Below, piece by piece: positions 18,355 to 26,624 of a DNA stretch of 64,000 nt. Numbering within the stretch: position 1 is the first letter of the stretch; each line of letters opens with the position of its first letter. Location of the stretch: the NCBI GenBank assembly GCA_009840005.1, contig VXOR01000083.1:82948-146947 (forward strand), given 5' to 3'. Origin of the DNA: Gemmatimonadota bacterium (GTDB taxonomy: Bacteria; Latescibacterota; UBA2968; UBA8231). The notes below the pieces were generated by a model, which worked only from the letters and a program-made list of their open reading frames with translations, made no database searches and was not told the DNA's origin. A program made the position numbers and the translations under genes.

Positions 18355-19605
18355 CTATCCGAACCGATCCACGTTGCACAAACTCAAATCAAAACCCGGC
18401 TCCTCCCCCTGTACCACCCGCGCGGTCACCGCCCCGGTCACCGCCCCCAGCGAGACCCCAACCATGGCGTGCCCAGCCGCCACCGTGAGATTGTCGTAGT
18501 CCCGCGGCCGCCCCAAAAAGGGCAAGCCATCCGGCGTACAGGGCCGCAGACCCCGCCACACTTCGATTAGCTCTAGCGCATCCGGCGTCCACGCCGGTAC
18601 GTAGCGCGGCACCGCATTGACAATCGCGGCGACCCGCCGGCGGTTGATCGACGTATCCATGCCTGCCAATTCGAGCGTACCAGCAAAGCGCAGTTTGTCT
18701 CCCATCGGGGTGGTGCCAACGCGGGCCTCCACCAACATCAGCGGTACCTCTGGGCACGGGTCCGGCTTGTGGACAGTGACGCTGTAGCCCTTGGCCGGCT
18801 GCACCGGCAGGGACAGGCCCAATCCGCGACCCACGCCCGGCGACCACGCCCCGCTGCACAGCACTACTTCGTCAGCGGCAAAATCCCCGCGCGTCGTCTC
18901 GACTACTTGCAGGCGACGCCCCTGTTTGCCAAACCCCAACACCTCGGTCTTCTCGTTGAGCTGCACCCCGCGCTCGACGCAACGCGCAGCCAAGGCACGC
19001 ACAAGACGCGCCGGGTCCAAGTGGGCGTCCTGCGCGTAAAACGCTCCCCCCACGCAGTCCAATTCCACGACCGCGGCGCGCTCCTGCGCCTGTTGGGCAT
19101 CGACCATTTCCACCTCTATCCCTATCTCCTGCATCAACTCGGCCTCTTCGCGGACGCTTTCCATCCCCTGCTCGGTCTTGCACAGCAGGAGTCGGCCTTC
19201 GTGCCCAAAGGCAAAATCCAATTCCGCGGCTAGCGCCTCATAGAGCCGAAAGCTCTCCAAGTGCATATCGCGCAACAGCGGCATGGCCTGCCGCACCCGC
19301 CGCATGGTGCTGGCCTTGCGGAATTGCCACAGCCAAGCCACAAGGTCGAGGTCCCAGCGCCACTTGATGTAGAAGGGGCTGTCCGGGTCGAACATCCAGC
19401 GCAAGCCCTGGGCGATGACCCCCGGCTCGGCCAGCGGCACGCTGTGGCTAGGCACAATCAACCCCGCATTGCCATACGAACTCCCCGCACAGACCTCGTC
19501 CTTTTCGACCACAGTAACCTCGCGGCCCTGCTCCCGGAGAAAGTGCGCCGCGCAAATACCGACGACTCCGCCGCCGATGACCAGCACATCTACCTGTCGC
19601 GTCAT
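18355..19605 (-). CDS. FAD-dependent D-amino acid dehydrogenase-like oxidoreductase (DadA family)
   Basis: 416 residues. Dinucleotide-binding motif VIGGGVVGICAAHFL near the start, then AGSSYGNAGLIVPSHSVPLA (flavin region typical of DadA), and the C-terminal GLRPCTPDGLPFLGR with TVAAGHAMVGVSLG, which completes the FAD site. Such enzymes deaminate D-amino acids or oxidise N-substituted glycines with a membrane or soluble acceptor. First gene of a two-gene operon with the FGGY kinase, divergent from the Gfo/Idh gene at 19721. The pairing with a sugar kinase suggests an amine-linked sugar as substrate, which is inference. Confidence 0.85.
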   Translation of the reverse strand: MTRQVDVLVIGGGVVGICAAHFLREQGREVTVVEKDEVCAGSSYGNAGLIVPSHSVPLAEPGVIAQGLRWMFDPDSPFYIKWRWDLDLVAWLWQFRKASTMRRVRQAMPLLRDMHLESFRLYEALAAELDFAFGHEGRLLLCKTEQGMESVREEAELMQEIGIEVEMVDAQQAQERAAVVELDCVGGAFYAQDAHLDPARLVRALAARCVERGVQLNEKTEVLGFGKQGRRLQVVETTRGDFAADEVVLCSGAWSPGVGRGLGLSLPVQPAKGYSVTVHKPDPCPEVPLMLVEARVGTTPMGDKLRFAGTLELAGMDTSINRRRVAAIVNAVPRYVPAWTPDALELIEVWRGLRPCTPDGLPFLGRPRDYDNLTVAAGHAMVGVSLGAVTGAVTARVVQGEEPGFDLSLCNVDRFG

Positions 19606-19720
19606 AGCCTAAGCCTCGCGTTTGTCCGGCACCTTGACGCCGGTTGTGTTTCGCTCTAGGTATTCAGGGACATTATACGCCGAAAACCGGCGTTGAGCCA
19701 CCAGCAGAAAGGAACTATCC

Positions 19721-20764
19721 ATGATAGATCGCGCCGTGTGCATCGGAATGATCGGCTGCGGCACCCAAGCCAACGTCCACTTTACCTGCCTCAAGTCTCT
19801 TGGCGCAGACCAAGCGACCGTTGCCGCGGTCTGCGACCTCGACGACGAGCGCCTCGCTGCCGCTTGCCAACTCTGGCCCGAAGCTCGCGCGGCCAAAGAC
19901 TACCGGGACATGCTCGCTCCCGGCGACCTCGACTTAGTCATCGTCGCCACCATGCCCAACACGCACGAGGCCATGTCCTTGGCCAGCCTCGACGCCGGGG
20001 CCTGCGTGCTGTGCGAAAAACCCTTTATGATGAATGTCGCCCAAGCCGAAGCCGTCCTCGCCAAAGCCGAGGAAACCGAGCTACAAGTCCAACTCGGCAC
20101 CAACATGCGCTATATGCCGAGTTCGCGGTATTTGCACGACCTAGTCCAAGGTGGCACCATCGGCGAGCCCGTGTTCGCCAAGGCGTGGGGCTGCCACGAC
20201 GACCCGCCCGTCTGGGGGCCGCACTACCACCTAGCCACCTCCGGCGGCGGGGTCCTCGCCTCGACCCTGGTCCACACGCTTGACTTGGCGATGTGGGTCG
20301 GCGGCTCGCCCAATCCGCTCACCGTCAGTGCGGCCACCCGTCGCCTCTTCCCCGGCAAGCGCGGCCCCAAGGTCGATGCCGCCATCCACGCGCGCTACGA
20401 CGCCGAAGACCTCATCAGCGCCTTGGTGCGCTTTGACAACGGCGCGTTTTACTCCTTGGAGGGCAACTGGTGCAGCGAGGTGACCAACTTCCACAGCTTT
20501 GAGCTGACCACCACCCGTGCCACGGTGACCGGCGAACCCTTTGCGGTCAAGGTCGATGTCGAAGGCGAGATTGTCGATCAGACACCCCAACTCGACGGCG
20601 ACGACTGGTCCCAAAGCGTCCACACCCAAGACGCCACCCTCATCGCCCAACTCCGCGCCGGCGAGCCTTGGGACATGCAGGACGCCCGCCAGCTAATCAA
20701 CCTACAAAAGGTCGTCGATGCCTGTTACGAGTCGGCGCGTACCGGTCGAGAGGTTGTATTGTAA
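19721..20764 (+). CDS. Gfo/Idh/MocA family oxidoreductase
   Basis: 347 residues. N-terminal Rossmann fold with GMIGCGTQANVHF, then VCDLDDERL, VIVATMPNTHEAMS and CEKPFMMN (the conserved E-K-P lysine), followed by the alpha/beta C-terminal domain with GGGVLASTLVHTLDLAMW (His of the active site). The family oxidises or reduces sugar hydroxyls with NAD(P). AGAAAGGAAC precedes ATG 19721. It is followed by a hairpin repeat and then the 2OG oxygenase on the same strand. Confidence 0.88.
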   Translation: MIDRAVCIGMIGCGTQANVHFTCLKSLGADQATVAAVCDLDDERLAAACQLWPEARAAKDYRDMLAPGDLDLVIVATMPNTHEAMSLASLDAGACVLCEKPFMMNVAQAEAVLAKAEETELQVQLGTNMRYMPSSRYLHDLVQGGTIGEPVFAKAWGCHDDPPVWGPHYHLATSGGGVLASTLVHTLDLAMWVGGSPNPLTVSAATRRLFPGKRGPKVDAAIHARYDAEDLISALVRFDNGAFYSLEGNWCSEVTNFHSFELTTTRATVTGEPFAVKVDVEGEIVDQTPQLDGDDWSQSVHTQDATLIAQLRAGEPWDMQDARQLINLQKVVDACYESARTGREVVL

Positions 20765-20886
20765 CTGATGTTACGCAGCCTTATACACCTCTGCTGCGGC
20801 TACTTCGACAAGCTCAGTGGCCAAGTACTGAGCTCAGTCACTGGGCACTGAGCCTGTCGAAGTGCCGCGTAACGTCAGATTGTAAC
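20762..20886. repeat. Nested inverted-repeat element, MITE- or REP-like
   Basis: Outer arms GATGTTACGC (20767-20776) and GCGTAACGTC (20867-20876) pair with one mismatch. Inner arms CTTCGACAAGCTCAGTG (20803-20819) and CACTGAGCCTGTCGAAG (20846-20862) also pair with one mismatch, and the loop holds a perfect palindrome ACTGAGCTCAGT (20827-20838). The element begins at the stop codon of the Gfo/Idh gene. Confidence 0.7.
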
Positions 20887-20942
20887 CAACACGGCCACAA
20901 CAAATTGACGCGAATCATTACAATTATATGTAAGGAAATCTT

Positions 20943-21791
20943 ATGACCCAGCCCAACGTCTGGACGCCCGCCGAGGCCCATAACACGGCCGACTTGCTGC
21001 ACAGCCTGCCTCAACCTCTCACCGCCTTGGCCGACGGAGACGTTCCCGCCGTAGTCCTGCGGGGTGCCTACCTACCCGACCACTGCCTCGGCTTGATGCG
21101 CCGCTTTGAGGAGCGCGGCTATTTCGATCCGGCCACCGTGGGCCAGGCTTCCCAACTCAGCGGCGGCCCCTATCTCGACTTGGGCACCAGCCTCGGACGG
21201 CTCGGTGCCGATCCAGACGTTTTCTTAGCCCATGCCGCTCGCACTCACGAGTTGTTCGCCACGCTCTTCAAGGGATTTACAGACCCGGTGCGCACGATGT
21301 ACGCGGCCCTATCCGACCTAGCCGAGGGCAAAGTAGTTCAAACCGCGCACGAACCGGACGGGCGGCTCTATGGACCAGCCATCTTCCGCATGTATCACGC
21401 CGCCGAAGGCCACCGGCCCCACTACGACTCCGTGGCCAAGCGCTCCCGCCCCGGCTATGAATACGCAGTTGCCGACTTCCAGCGCCAATTCGCCGGGGTG
21501 CTGTGCTTGCAGACTGGGGATGAAGCAAGCGCCGACGAACCCTTTATCTACCGCTGCTGGGGCACCCAGCCCCACATCGAGGAAGTCCTGCGCGAAGATC
21601 GCTTCGCCGAGTACGCGGCTGAGCACCACATCCCCCGCGTCCAAGTTCGGCTGACGCCGGGCGATCTCTACTTCTTCTGCACCGAAAACATCCACGAAGT
21701 AGAGCGCCTAACGCGCCAGCGCCGCCGCGTCGTGCTGGCCTTCTTCTTCGCCATGTCGGCGGACAAACCGGAGATTTTCGTCTGGTCTTAG
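20943..21791 (+). CDS. 2-oxoglutarate/Fe(II)-dependent oxygenase family protein
   Basis: 282 residues. The facial triad is visible: H-x-D in HRPHYDSVAK and the distal His in CTENIHEVERL, with RRRVVLAFFF carrying the 2-oxoglutarate-binding Arg position. GTCGDL-like LTPGDLYFF fits the double-stranded beta-helix core. It probably hydroxylates a small organic molecule; substrate unknown. ATG 20943 follows AAGGAAATCTT. The gene's last 19 bases (21774-21792, encoding IFVWS and stop) closely match the direct repeats at both ends of the BREX island. Confidence 0.8.
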   Translation: MTQPNVWTPAEAHNTADLLHSLPQPLTALADGDVPAVVLRGAYLPDHCLGLMRRFEERGYFDPATVGQASQLSGGPYLDLGTSLGRLGADPDVFLAHAARTHELFATLFKGFTDPVRTMYAALSDLAEGKVVQTAHEPDGRLYGPAIFRMYHAAEGHRPHYDSVAKRSRPGYEYAVADFQRQFAGVLCLQTGDEASADEPFIYRCWGTQPHIEEVLREDRFAEYAAEHHIPRVQVRLTPGDLYFFCTENIHEVERLTRQRRRVVLAFFFAMSADKPEIFVWS

Positions 21792-21873
21792 GATGAGAGA
21801 CATAGGCTATGAAATCGCCTGGGACTCCGCCGATAGGTATAGGGTCCCTCGTCCAGCATCGCGAAACGCTCGA

Positions 21874-22152
21874 TCAGGTCGCTACGTCGAGGGTGGGGTG
21901 TTCTGCTTGGGTAACGGATGTGCGCTTTCTAATCGCTTCCCAACTAATCACCGCAACCCACAGATTTTCTTTTTCAGAGTATTGAACCATTCCATCGACT
22001 TCCAACTCTTCGCTGTAGAGAACCAAGGCTTGCCCCTCCCGCAAGGAAAGGTTCTGGGCTGCCAAGTCTTCCTTAGTGCCCATGCAGTTCAAACGCAACC
22101 GGCCTTGGGGATCGGCATTGTGAAAATCGGCGAAAACTCTTGGCTTTTTCAT
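21874..22152 (-). CDS. Small conserved hypothetical protein (second gene of a pair)
   Basis: 92 residues beginning KKPRVFADFHNADPQGR, then REGQALVLYSEELEVDG and a Trp-containing tail (ENLWVAVISWEAI). This arrangement is one I recognise as a recurrent uncharacterised small protein in environmental genomes, without a known role. It overlaps the stop of the upstream small gene by ATGA, so the two are co-translated. The paired, compact layout is what a toxin-antitoxin pair would look like, but no toxin fold is identified. Confidence 0.6.
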   Translation of the reverse strand: MKKPRVFADFHNADPQGRLRLNCMGTKEDLAAQNLSLREGQALVLYSEELEVDGMVQYSEKENLWVAVISWEAIRKRTSVTQAEHPTLDVAT

Positions 22153-22493
22153 CGTTTCTCCTCCCGCACAGGATTGGCAATGGTTGGCGTGAGCAGGCTA
22201 CTGACTTGTTCGTGAGTAAGGCCCGTCAACGTCGCATGGTAAGGACTCCTGCCAGCGGTTCGCACCACATCGCCACCTGCCTTGCGGATTTTACCAGCGG
22301 TTGTCACGCCAACTTGTCCGTGTGGGATCATCCTCGCTAGTTCAGCAACAGATACTCCTTCGCCGCTTTCTACGGATACTCCAGCGATCCCACTCGGATG
22401 AATGCCGCTTCCCCGTCGAATGTCTTCTGGACGGTTCTTACCTCCACGCACGACCAAGGCATCGTCGGGAATTCTTGCTGTGCCGATTAGCAT
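22149..22493 (-). CDS. Small conserved hypothetical protein (first gene of a pair)
   Basis: 114 residues from ATG 22493 (GTG 22511 also possible; neither has a strong ribosome site). It carries a glycine- and arginine-rich motif LVVRGGKNRPEDIRRGSG, then GVSVESGEGVSVAELA, and HGQVGVTTAGKIRKAGGDV and SPYHATLTGL. It resembles a recurrent uncharacterised protein found next to the 92-residue partner. Function unknown; the pair is a candidate small two-gene module. Confidence 0.55.
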   Translation of the reverse strand: MLIGTARIPDDALVVRGGKNRPEDIRRGSGIHPSGIAGVSVESGEGVSVAELARMIPHGQVGVTTAGKIRKAGGDVVRTAGRSPYHATLTGLTHEQVSSLLTPTIANPVREEKR

Positions 22494-22612
22494 ATTCTGC
22501 TGTTTGGACACCCAGAGCGGAAACTTGGCGGCTATCCTCTTCTAAACCAAACCCTACGCCGGACGCATAGATAAGTCAAGACAGAAGCGCACGGGAATCT
22601 GGTCCTCTGGTC

Positions 22613-23194
22613 CTAAGGCTGCATAGCCTCGCCGCGCAGCAAGCAGTTCCTAGTCCCCCACCTTCTCCACGGCCGCTTGATAATACTCCCGGAGCAAGTC
22701 GTCGAGGGCCACAGAGGTTTGGTTGTAGTTGGTCCATCCGTACGGCGTGTTGTCAAAGCGCACATCGCCGACGAGGGAATCGGCTCGCCGCTTTGGCGGT
22801 CAAACACAAAACAGAAGGCCTGCTTGGTCAGCACGGCGACGATCTGGCGCGGGCGACCATCCACTTCCACATCCAGCAACACCGGAGGAGCCGGTGGATC
22901 GTAGTCCCACAGGCCGTGGTGGACTAGCTGATAGTGCCAGACCCGCTCGCCGGTCTCGACATTCAAGCAGACGAGCGACTCGCTGAACAGGTTATCGCCG
23001 GGGTGCTCGCCGCCATAGTAGTCGTGGCTGGCCGTACTCACCGGCAAGTAGAGGTAGCCCAACGCTGATCGGGCGGGCGAGTACTTGGTGCCGCCCAGAT
23101 CCGAGGTGTAGTAAGGCCAATCGACCGCTTGGGCCGAGGCTACTGCTATCAACATCAGCCAGACGATCAGGATGCTGTAGACGCGTATGTTCAC
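22613..23194 (-). pseudogene. PQQ-dependent dehydrogenase relic, deleted and frameshifted
   Basis: The frame begins at GTG 23194 after AAGGAGC with a signal peptide (YSILIVWLMLIAVASAQA), then WPYYTSDLGGTKYSPA, the start of PQQ alcohol/glucose dehydrogenases. It jumps straight to YLPVSTASHDYYGGEHPGDN and ends its homology at CFVFDRQSGEPI, so about 200 internal residues and the C-terminal half are missing. Beyond 22800 the open frame is out of register; a different frame encodes FDNTPYGWTNYNQTSVA to a TAG at 22650-22652. The final 40 bases match the 3' end of the Gfo/Idh gene at 41606. The whole is a composite of gene ends. Confidence 0.7.
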
Positions 23195-23529
23195 TCGTTG
23201 CTCCTTTCTGCGCGGTTTTTATAAGTGTCCTAAGTACACGACAGTAATCCAATGAACGTTAGGCATGAGAGTGCTGAGATGCTTCGACTCCGCTTTGCGG
23301 AGTTTATCTTGAGCGAAGCCGAAAGGCTCAGCATGACAGGTGATGACGCTCCATGCTGTCATGCTGAGCGAAGCGAAGCATCTCATACCACTCTACTGTC
23401 GTGTACTTAGGTAAGCGTCTTAAAACGGACGACGGGACATTGAACAGTGTCAAAACCCCGCCGCCGTCTGTTTCCAGCTCTCCTGAATGCACATATTACT
23501 CCCATTCCCTCCAACAAACGGATGCCCCT
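23195..23529. other. 335-bp gap occupied mostly by a MITE
   Basis: Between the PQQ relic and the fusion gene. The MITE at 23229-23411 takes 183 bp. The remainder (23412-23529) is open in the fusion gene's frame but has no family match and no ribosome site, so it is left as leader. Confidence 0.5.
23229..23411. repeat. MITE-like element with perfect 18-bp terminal inverted repeats
   Basis: Ends CCTAAGTACACGACAGTA (23229-23246) and its exact complement (23394-23411). The interior holds GAGATGCTTCG, AGCATGACAG and their complements, forming long stems related to the element at 42734-42829. Flanks TAAGTGT (left) and TAAGCGT (right) could be a target duplication with one mismatch. No ORF inside. 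It fills most of the 335-bp gap between the PQQ relic and the fusion gene. Confidence 0.85.
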
Positions 23530-25752
23530 ATGCCCATCGCCCGATCCATCGACACCTTAGTCCTCGGCGGCGGCATGGCCGGCACCTTTGCCGCGCTCGC
23601 CGCCAAAACGCCCGCTACCACCGTTGCCATTGTCGAGCCAGCCAATGTCTTGGGAGGCCAAGGCACGGCCGGGGGCGTCGCTGGTTTTTGCGGCGACAGC
23701 CAGCGCGTCAACGCCCCTTTTGCCCGCCTCGTTGAGACCTTGGCCCAGCACGAGCTCATCGCCGAGTACGACCCACTCGCCGACCGCCGCGCGTACGACT
23801 TGGAATTGTGCGCCTTCTTTTTGCAGGAAATGGTCGCCGCAGCCGGCGTCGAAATTCTCTTCCACGCCCGCGCCTTGACAGCGCAACGCGCCGGCGGGCA
23901 CATCGCCTCAGTCGAGGTCGCCTGCGCCTCTGACCGCATCGAGTTCCAGCCCGGTATGGTCGTCGATGCCACCGGCGACTGCGCCCTAGCCCACGCGGCC
24001 GGGTTTGCAACCATCCACGAGGGAGCCAACAAACAACTGCCCATGAGCCTTTATTTTGTGCTGTGGGACACCGGCCGACCCGTCACCCCCTTCTTGCCGC
24101 CGGGTTGCCCGACTTGGGATGACGACGAGGCCCTGCCCATGACCACCTTGCACGTGTTCCCCTCCGGCAAGGTCGAAGTCAAGATGAAGGTCGTGGGGTT
24201 TGACGCGGCCGATGGCCAGAGCCTGTCCCGCGCCGAACTACATGCGCGGCGGCAGATGATGGGCCTGATCTACTACTTGCAGACCAAGGGCTACGCCGGT
24301 ACCCGGCTCGACACCCATGTCCTCGCCTCAGTCTCCCGGCACATCGGTGTCCGCGAGGGACGGCGCATTGTCGGCGAATATCTCCTGACCGAGGAGGACG
24401 TCACCCATGCCTGCACGTTCCCCGACGCCGTGGCAGTGGGCACCTATCATCTCGACTACCACTGGCCCGACCGCGTCGAGCGTGCTGGCACGGGCATTAC
24501 CACCATGGTCGAGCCGTATCACATCCCCCTGCGCAGCCTAGTGCCCAAAGGGGCTGCTAATCTGCTAGTGGCCGGGCGCTCGGCCTCGGGTGACCAGATG
24601 GCCATGAGTTCCTTCCGCATCCAAGCGACCTGCGCCCAGATGGGCTTTGCGGCCGGCACGGCGGCGCGGATCTGCCAGCGCGAGGGGCGCGATTTGCAGG
24701 ACGCGCCCCTCGCCGCTATCCAGCAAGCCATTGAGGCAGGCGGCCAGTCGCTCGATCTGTCTGCTTACGGCTCCTACCTGCGCCACTTAATCCACATCCG
24801 CGAGCACCTCTTTGCCGACGACCGGCCCTTCGCCCAGTGCCACGCCTCAACCTTGGTGCAGCTCAAAAACGGCGGGTTTCTCGCCGCGTGGTTTGGCGGC
24901 ACCGGCGAGGGCCAAGCGGATGTTGGGATCTGGGGAGCCGAGCGCCGGCACGGGCGTTGGTCGGCCCCGCGCTGCTTGGCCCAGGTGCGGGACTGCGCCC
25001 ACTGGAATCCAGTGCTCCACGCCAGCAGCGACGGCTGCATCTATCTGTTCTTCAAGGTGGGCGAGCAGATCGCCGATTGGGAGACTTGGGTGATAGAATC
25101 GGCCGACGAGGGCCAAACTTGGACCGAGCCGCGGGCCCTAGTGCCGGGCGACCGGGGTGGGCGTGGGCCAGTCAAAAACAAGCTCCTCGTGCTCGCCGAC
25201 GGCACGTGGCTAGCCGGAGCCTCACTGGAAAAGGAAGGGTGGGAGGTCTTTGTCGATCGCAGCGCAGACCGAGGCGCGACTTGGCAGGCCAGTGATCTCA
25301 TAATACGCGACCGCTCGCTCTTCACCGGCCACGGCGCGATCCAGCCGACGCTTTGGGAATCGGTCCCAGGGCAGGTGCATATGCTGGTCCGCAGCACCTG
25401 CGGGCGGATCGGTCGCAGCGATTCAGCGGACGGAGGGCAGACTTGGTCGCCGCTCTATCCGAGGGACCTACCCAACAACAACAGCGGCCTCGACGCAGCC
25501 CGCCTCCACGACGGCACTCTCGCCCTCGTCTGCAACCCAGTGGAGCGTACACGCACCCCGCTCTCGATCCTACTCTCAACGGACAATGGACAGACGTGGT
25601 CGCGCCGCTTGGACTTGGAAACCGCCGATGGCGAGTACTCCTATCCGGCGATCATCCCTACCCAAGTCGGCATGGCCATTACCTATACGTGGAAACGCGA
25701 GCGGATCGCCTTCTGGCACGGGTCGGTAGAACAAGTGCCGGATACCGGCTAG
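23530..25752 (+). CDS. FAD-dependent oxidoreductase fused to a sialidase-like (BNR) domain
   Basis: 740 residues. Residues 1 to about 430: FAD oxidoreductase of the FAD_oxidored type, with VLGGGMAGTFAALAA, NVLGGQGTAGGVAGFCGD, VVDATGDCALAHAAG and AGRSASGDQMAMSSFR. From about 440 to the end: a six-bladed-propeller sialidase-2 type domain, CHASTLVQLKNGGFLAAWFG, GTGEGQADVGIW, and Asp-box repeats SADEGQTW, SADRGATW, SADGGQTW and STDNGQTW. Both halves are in one frame with no internal stop. ATG 23530 is the first start after the MITE. Likely acts on an oxidised and glycosidically linked substrate; neither a signal peptide nor a linker domain is evident. Confidence 0.8.
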   Translation: MPIARSIDTLVLGGGMAGTFAALAAKTPATTVAIVEPANVLGGQGTAGGVAGFCGDSQRVNAPFARLVETLAQHELIAEYDPLADRRAYDLELCAFFLQEMVAAAGVEILFHARALTAQRAGGHIASVEVACASDRIEFQPGMVVDATGDCALAHAAGFATIHEGANKQLPMSLYFVLWDTGRPVTPFLPPGCPTWDDDEALPMTTLHVFPSGKVEVKMKVVGFDAADGQSLSRAELHARRQMMGLIYYLQTKGYAGTRLDTHVLASVSRHIGVREGRRIVGEYLLTEEDVTHACTFPDAVAVGTYHLDYHWPDRVERAGTGITTMVEPYHIPLRSLVPKGAANLLVAGRSASGDQMAMSSFRIQATCAQMGFAAGTAARICQREGRDLQDAPLAAIQQAIEAGGQSLDLSAYGSYLRHLIHIREHLFADDRPFAQCHASTLVQLKNGGFLAAWFGGTGEGQADVGIWGAERRHGRWSAPRCLAQVRDCAHWNPVLHASSDGCIYLFFKVGEQIADWETWVIESADEGQTWTEPRALVPGDRGGRGPVKNKLLVLADGTWLAGASLEKEGWEVFVDRSADRGATWQASDLIIRDRSLFTGHGAIQPTLWESVPGQVHMLVRSTCGRIGRSDSADGGQTWSPLYPRDLPNNNSGLDAARLHDGTLALVCNPVERTRTPLSILLSTDNGQTWSRRLDLETADGEYSYPAIIPTQVGMAITYTWKRERIAFWHGSVEQVPDTG

Positions 25753-25772
25753 CATCATGCCACATGTCGACG

Positions 25773-25792
25773 ATTTTCGTCTGGTTCTAGGG
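25773..25792 (+). repeat. Left boundary direct repeat of BREX island
   Basis: ATTTTCGTCTGGTTCTAGGG; the copy at 41592-41611 differs by one base. A third copy (21774-21792) is the coding end of the 2OG oxygenase gene. It lies between the fusion gene and brxA. Confidence 0.75.
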
Positions 25793-25840
25793 ATTTTTCT
25801 CCCTTTATCCGTTGTCTGGTATCGCTGACGGAGACTTTTA

Positions 25841-25876
25841 GGCTTGTCCGGTAGCTTGTCCGGTAGCTTGTCCGGT
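25841..25876 (+). repeat. Three tandem 12-bp repeats at island edge
   Basis: Unit AGCTTGTCCGGT repeated three times with one base change in the first. On the minus strand, read from the GTG overlapping the brxA stop, it encodes DKLPDKLPDK, a repeat style seen in linkers of AlbA_2 proteins, so it may be a relic of such a gene. Confidence 0.7.
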
Positions 25877-25877
25877 G

Positions 25878-26624
25878 TCACTGTAGCATCACCAGATCGT
25901 CATCCAGACCGTGTCGTAGGACATCTAAGCGAGGCGATAGGGATGCCACCTGCTCGGCTAAGATATGGGCTAATTGGAAAGGGAAGATGCTTGGACTGTC
26001 GAGCAGATCCTTAATAGCGGCGGCCTTATGCGAACGGGAGTGGAGAGACGCCTCCACCATCCAGGCGATAAGCCTAGGTTCCTCAACTGAGTACTGTTCT
26101 CCTTGGGCATAGACGCCTTTGTCCCCCGTCTCGTTCAAAACTCCCCAATCGATGAATGATCGAAGCACACGATGGGCAGCATGTGATGCAGCTTCGCGCT
26201 CTCCGTATTGCTCCTTGACCCGTCGCTGAATATGGACTGCAGCGGCTGTGCCCTGTAGGCGTAGAAGCCTACCAGTATCAGCGGCGATTGCACCCCAAAA
26301 CGGATAGACTGCCAAGACCATGCCCCAGTGAATAACAATGCGTTCTTTACGGGGTAGCCTCTGGAAGATGTCTAAGCCATCGTCCCGTAGCATCTCTAAT
26401 TCACGCGGTACGGTCAACCAAGTCTTCAACAGGATGGAAATCATTTTCTCTCTGCCGCCCCTGACGACCTGACTGCCTACTGAGACCTTATCTTCTAGAA
26501 GAGCTTGCAGAGAGTCATTGATGGCAGTCTTATCGTTTCCAGCCAGTATCATATTGGCTGTATGCTCGAACCACTCAAGTCGGATACGTTGGCTAAAGCC
26601 AATCTGGGCTTTCCGGCCGTTCAC
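25878..26624 (-). CDS. brxA: BrxA-like protein (DUF1819-type), BREX
   Basis: 248 residues at the end of the BREX operon. The pattern VPRELEMLRDDGLDIF, then VIHWGMVLAVYPFWGAI and HRVLRSFIDWGVL, matches the helical layout of DUF1819/BrxA, a small nucleic-acid-binding BREX protein, and it holds the position brxA has in type 3 systems (after pglZ). GTG 26624 overlaps the pglZ stop by 4 bases, with AGGAGG inside the pglZ end. The match is by pattern and position, not by a clear signature. Confidence 0.7.
   Translation of the reverse strand: MNGRKAQIGFSQRIRLEWFEHTANMILAGNDKTAINDSLQALLEDKVSVGSQVVRGGREKMISILLKTWLTVPRELEMLRDDGLDIFQRLPRKERIVIHWGMVLAVYPFWGAIAADTGRLLRLQGTAAAVHIQRRVKEQYGEREAASHAAHRVLRSFIDWGVLNETGDKGVYAQGEQYSVEEPRLIAWMVEASLHSRSHKAAAIKDLLDSPSIFPFQLAHILAEQVASLSPRLDVLRHGLDDDLVMLQ

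Noticed and set aside
15304..20882. Shared 16-mer GCGTAACGTCAGATTG between the ceramidase start and the 20.8-kb repeat
   Set aside because: A single 16-base match is about what chance gives in 64 kb on both strands, and the first copy is ordinary coding sequence.
25576..25881. 101-codon minus-strand frame after brxA
   Set aside because: Beyond its first 25 residues it is antisense to the sialidase domain, so only the start may be a relic; not called as a gene.
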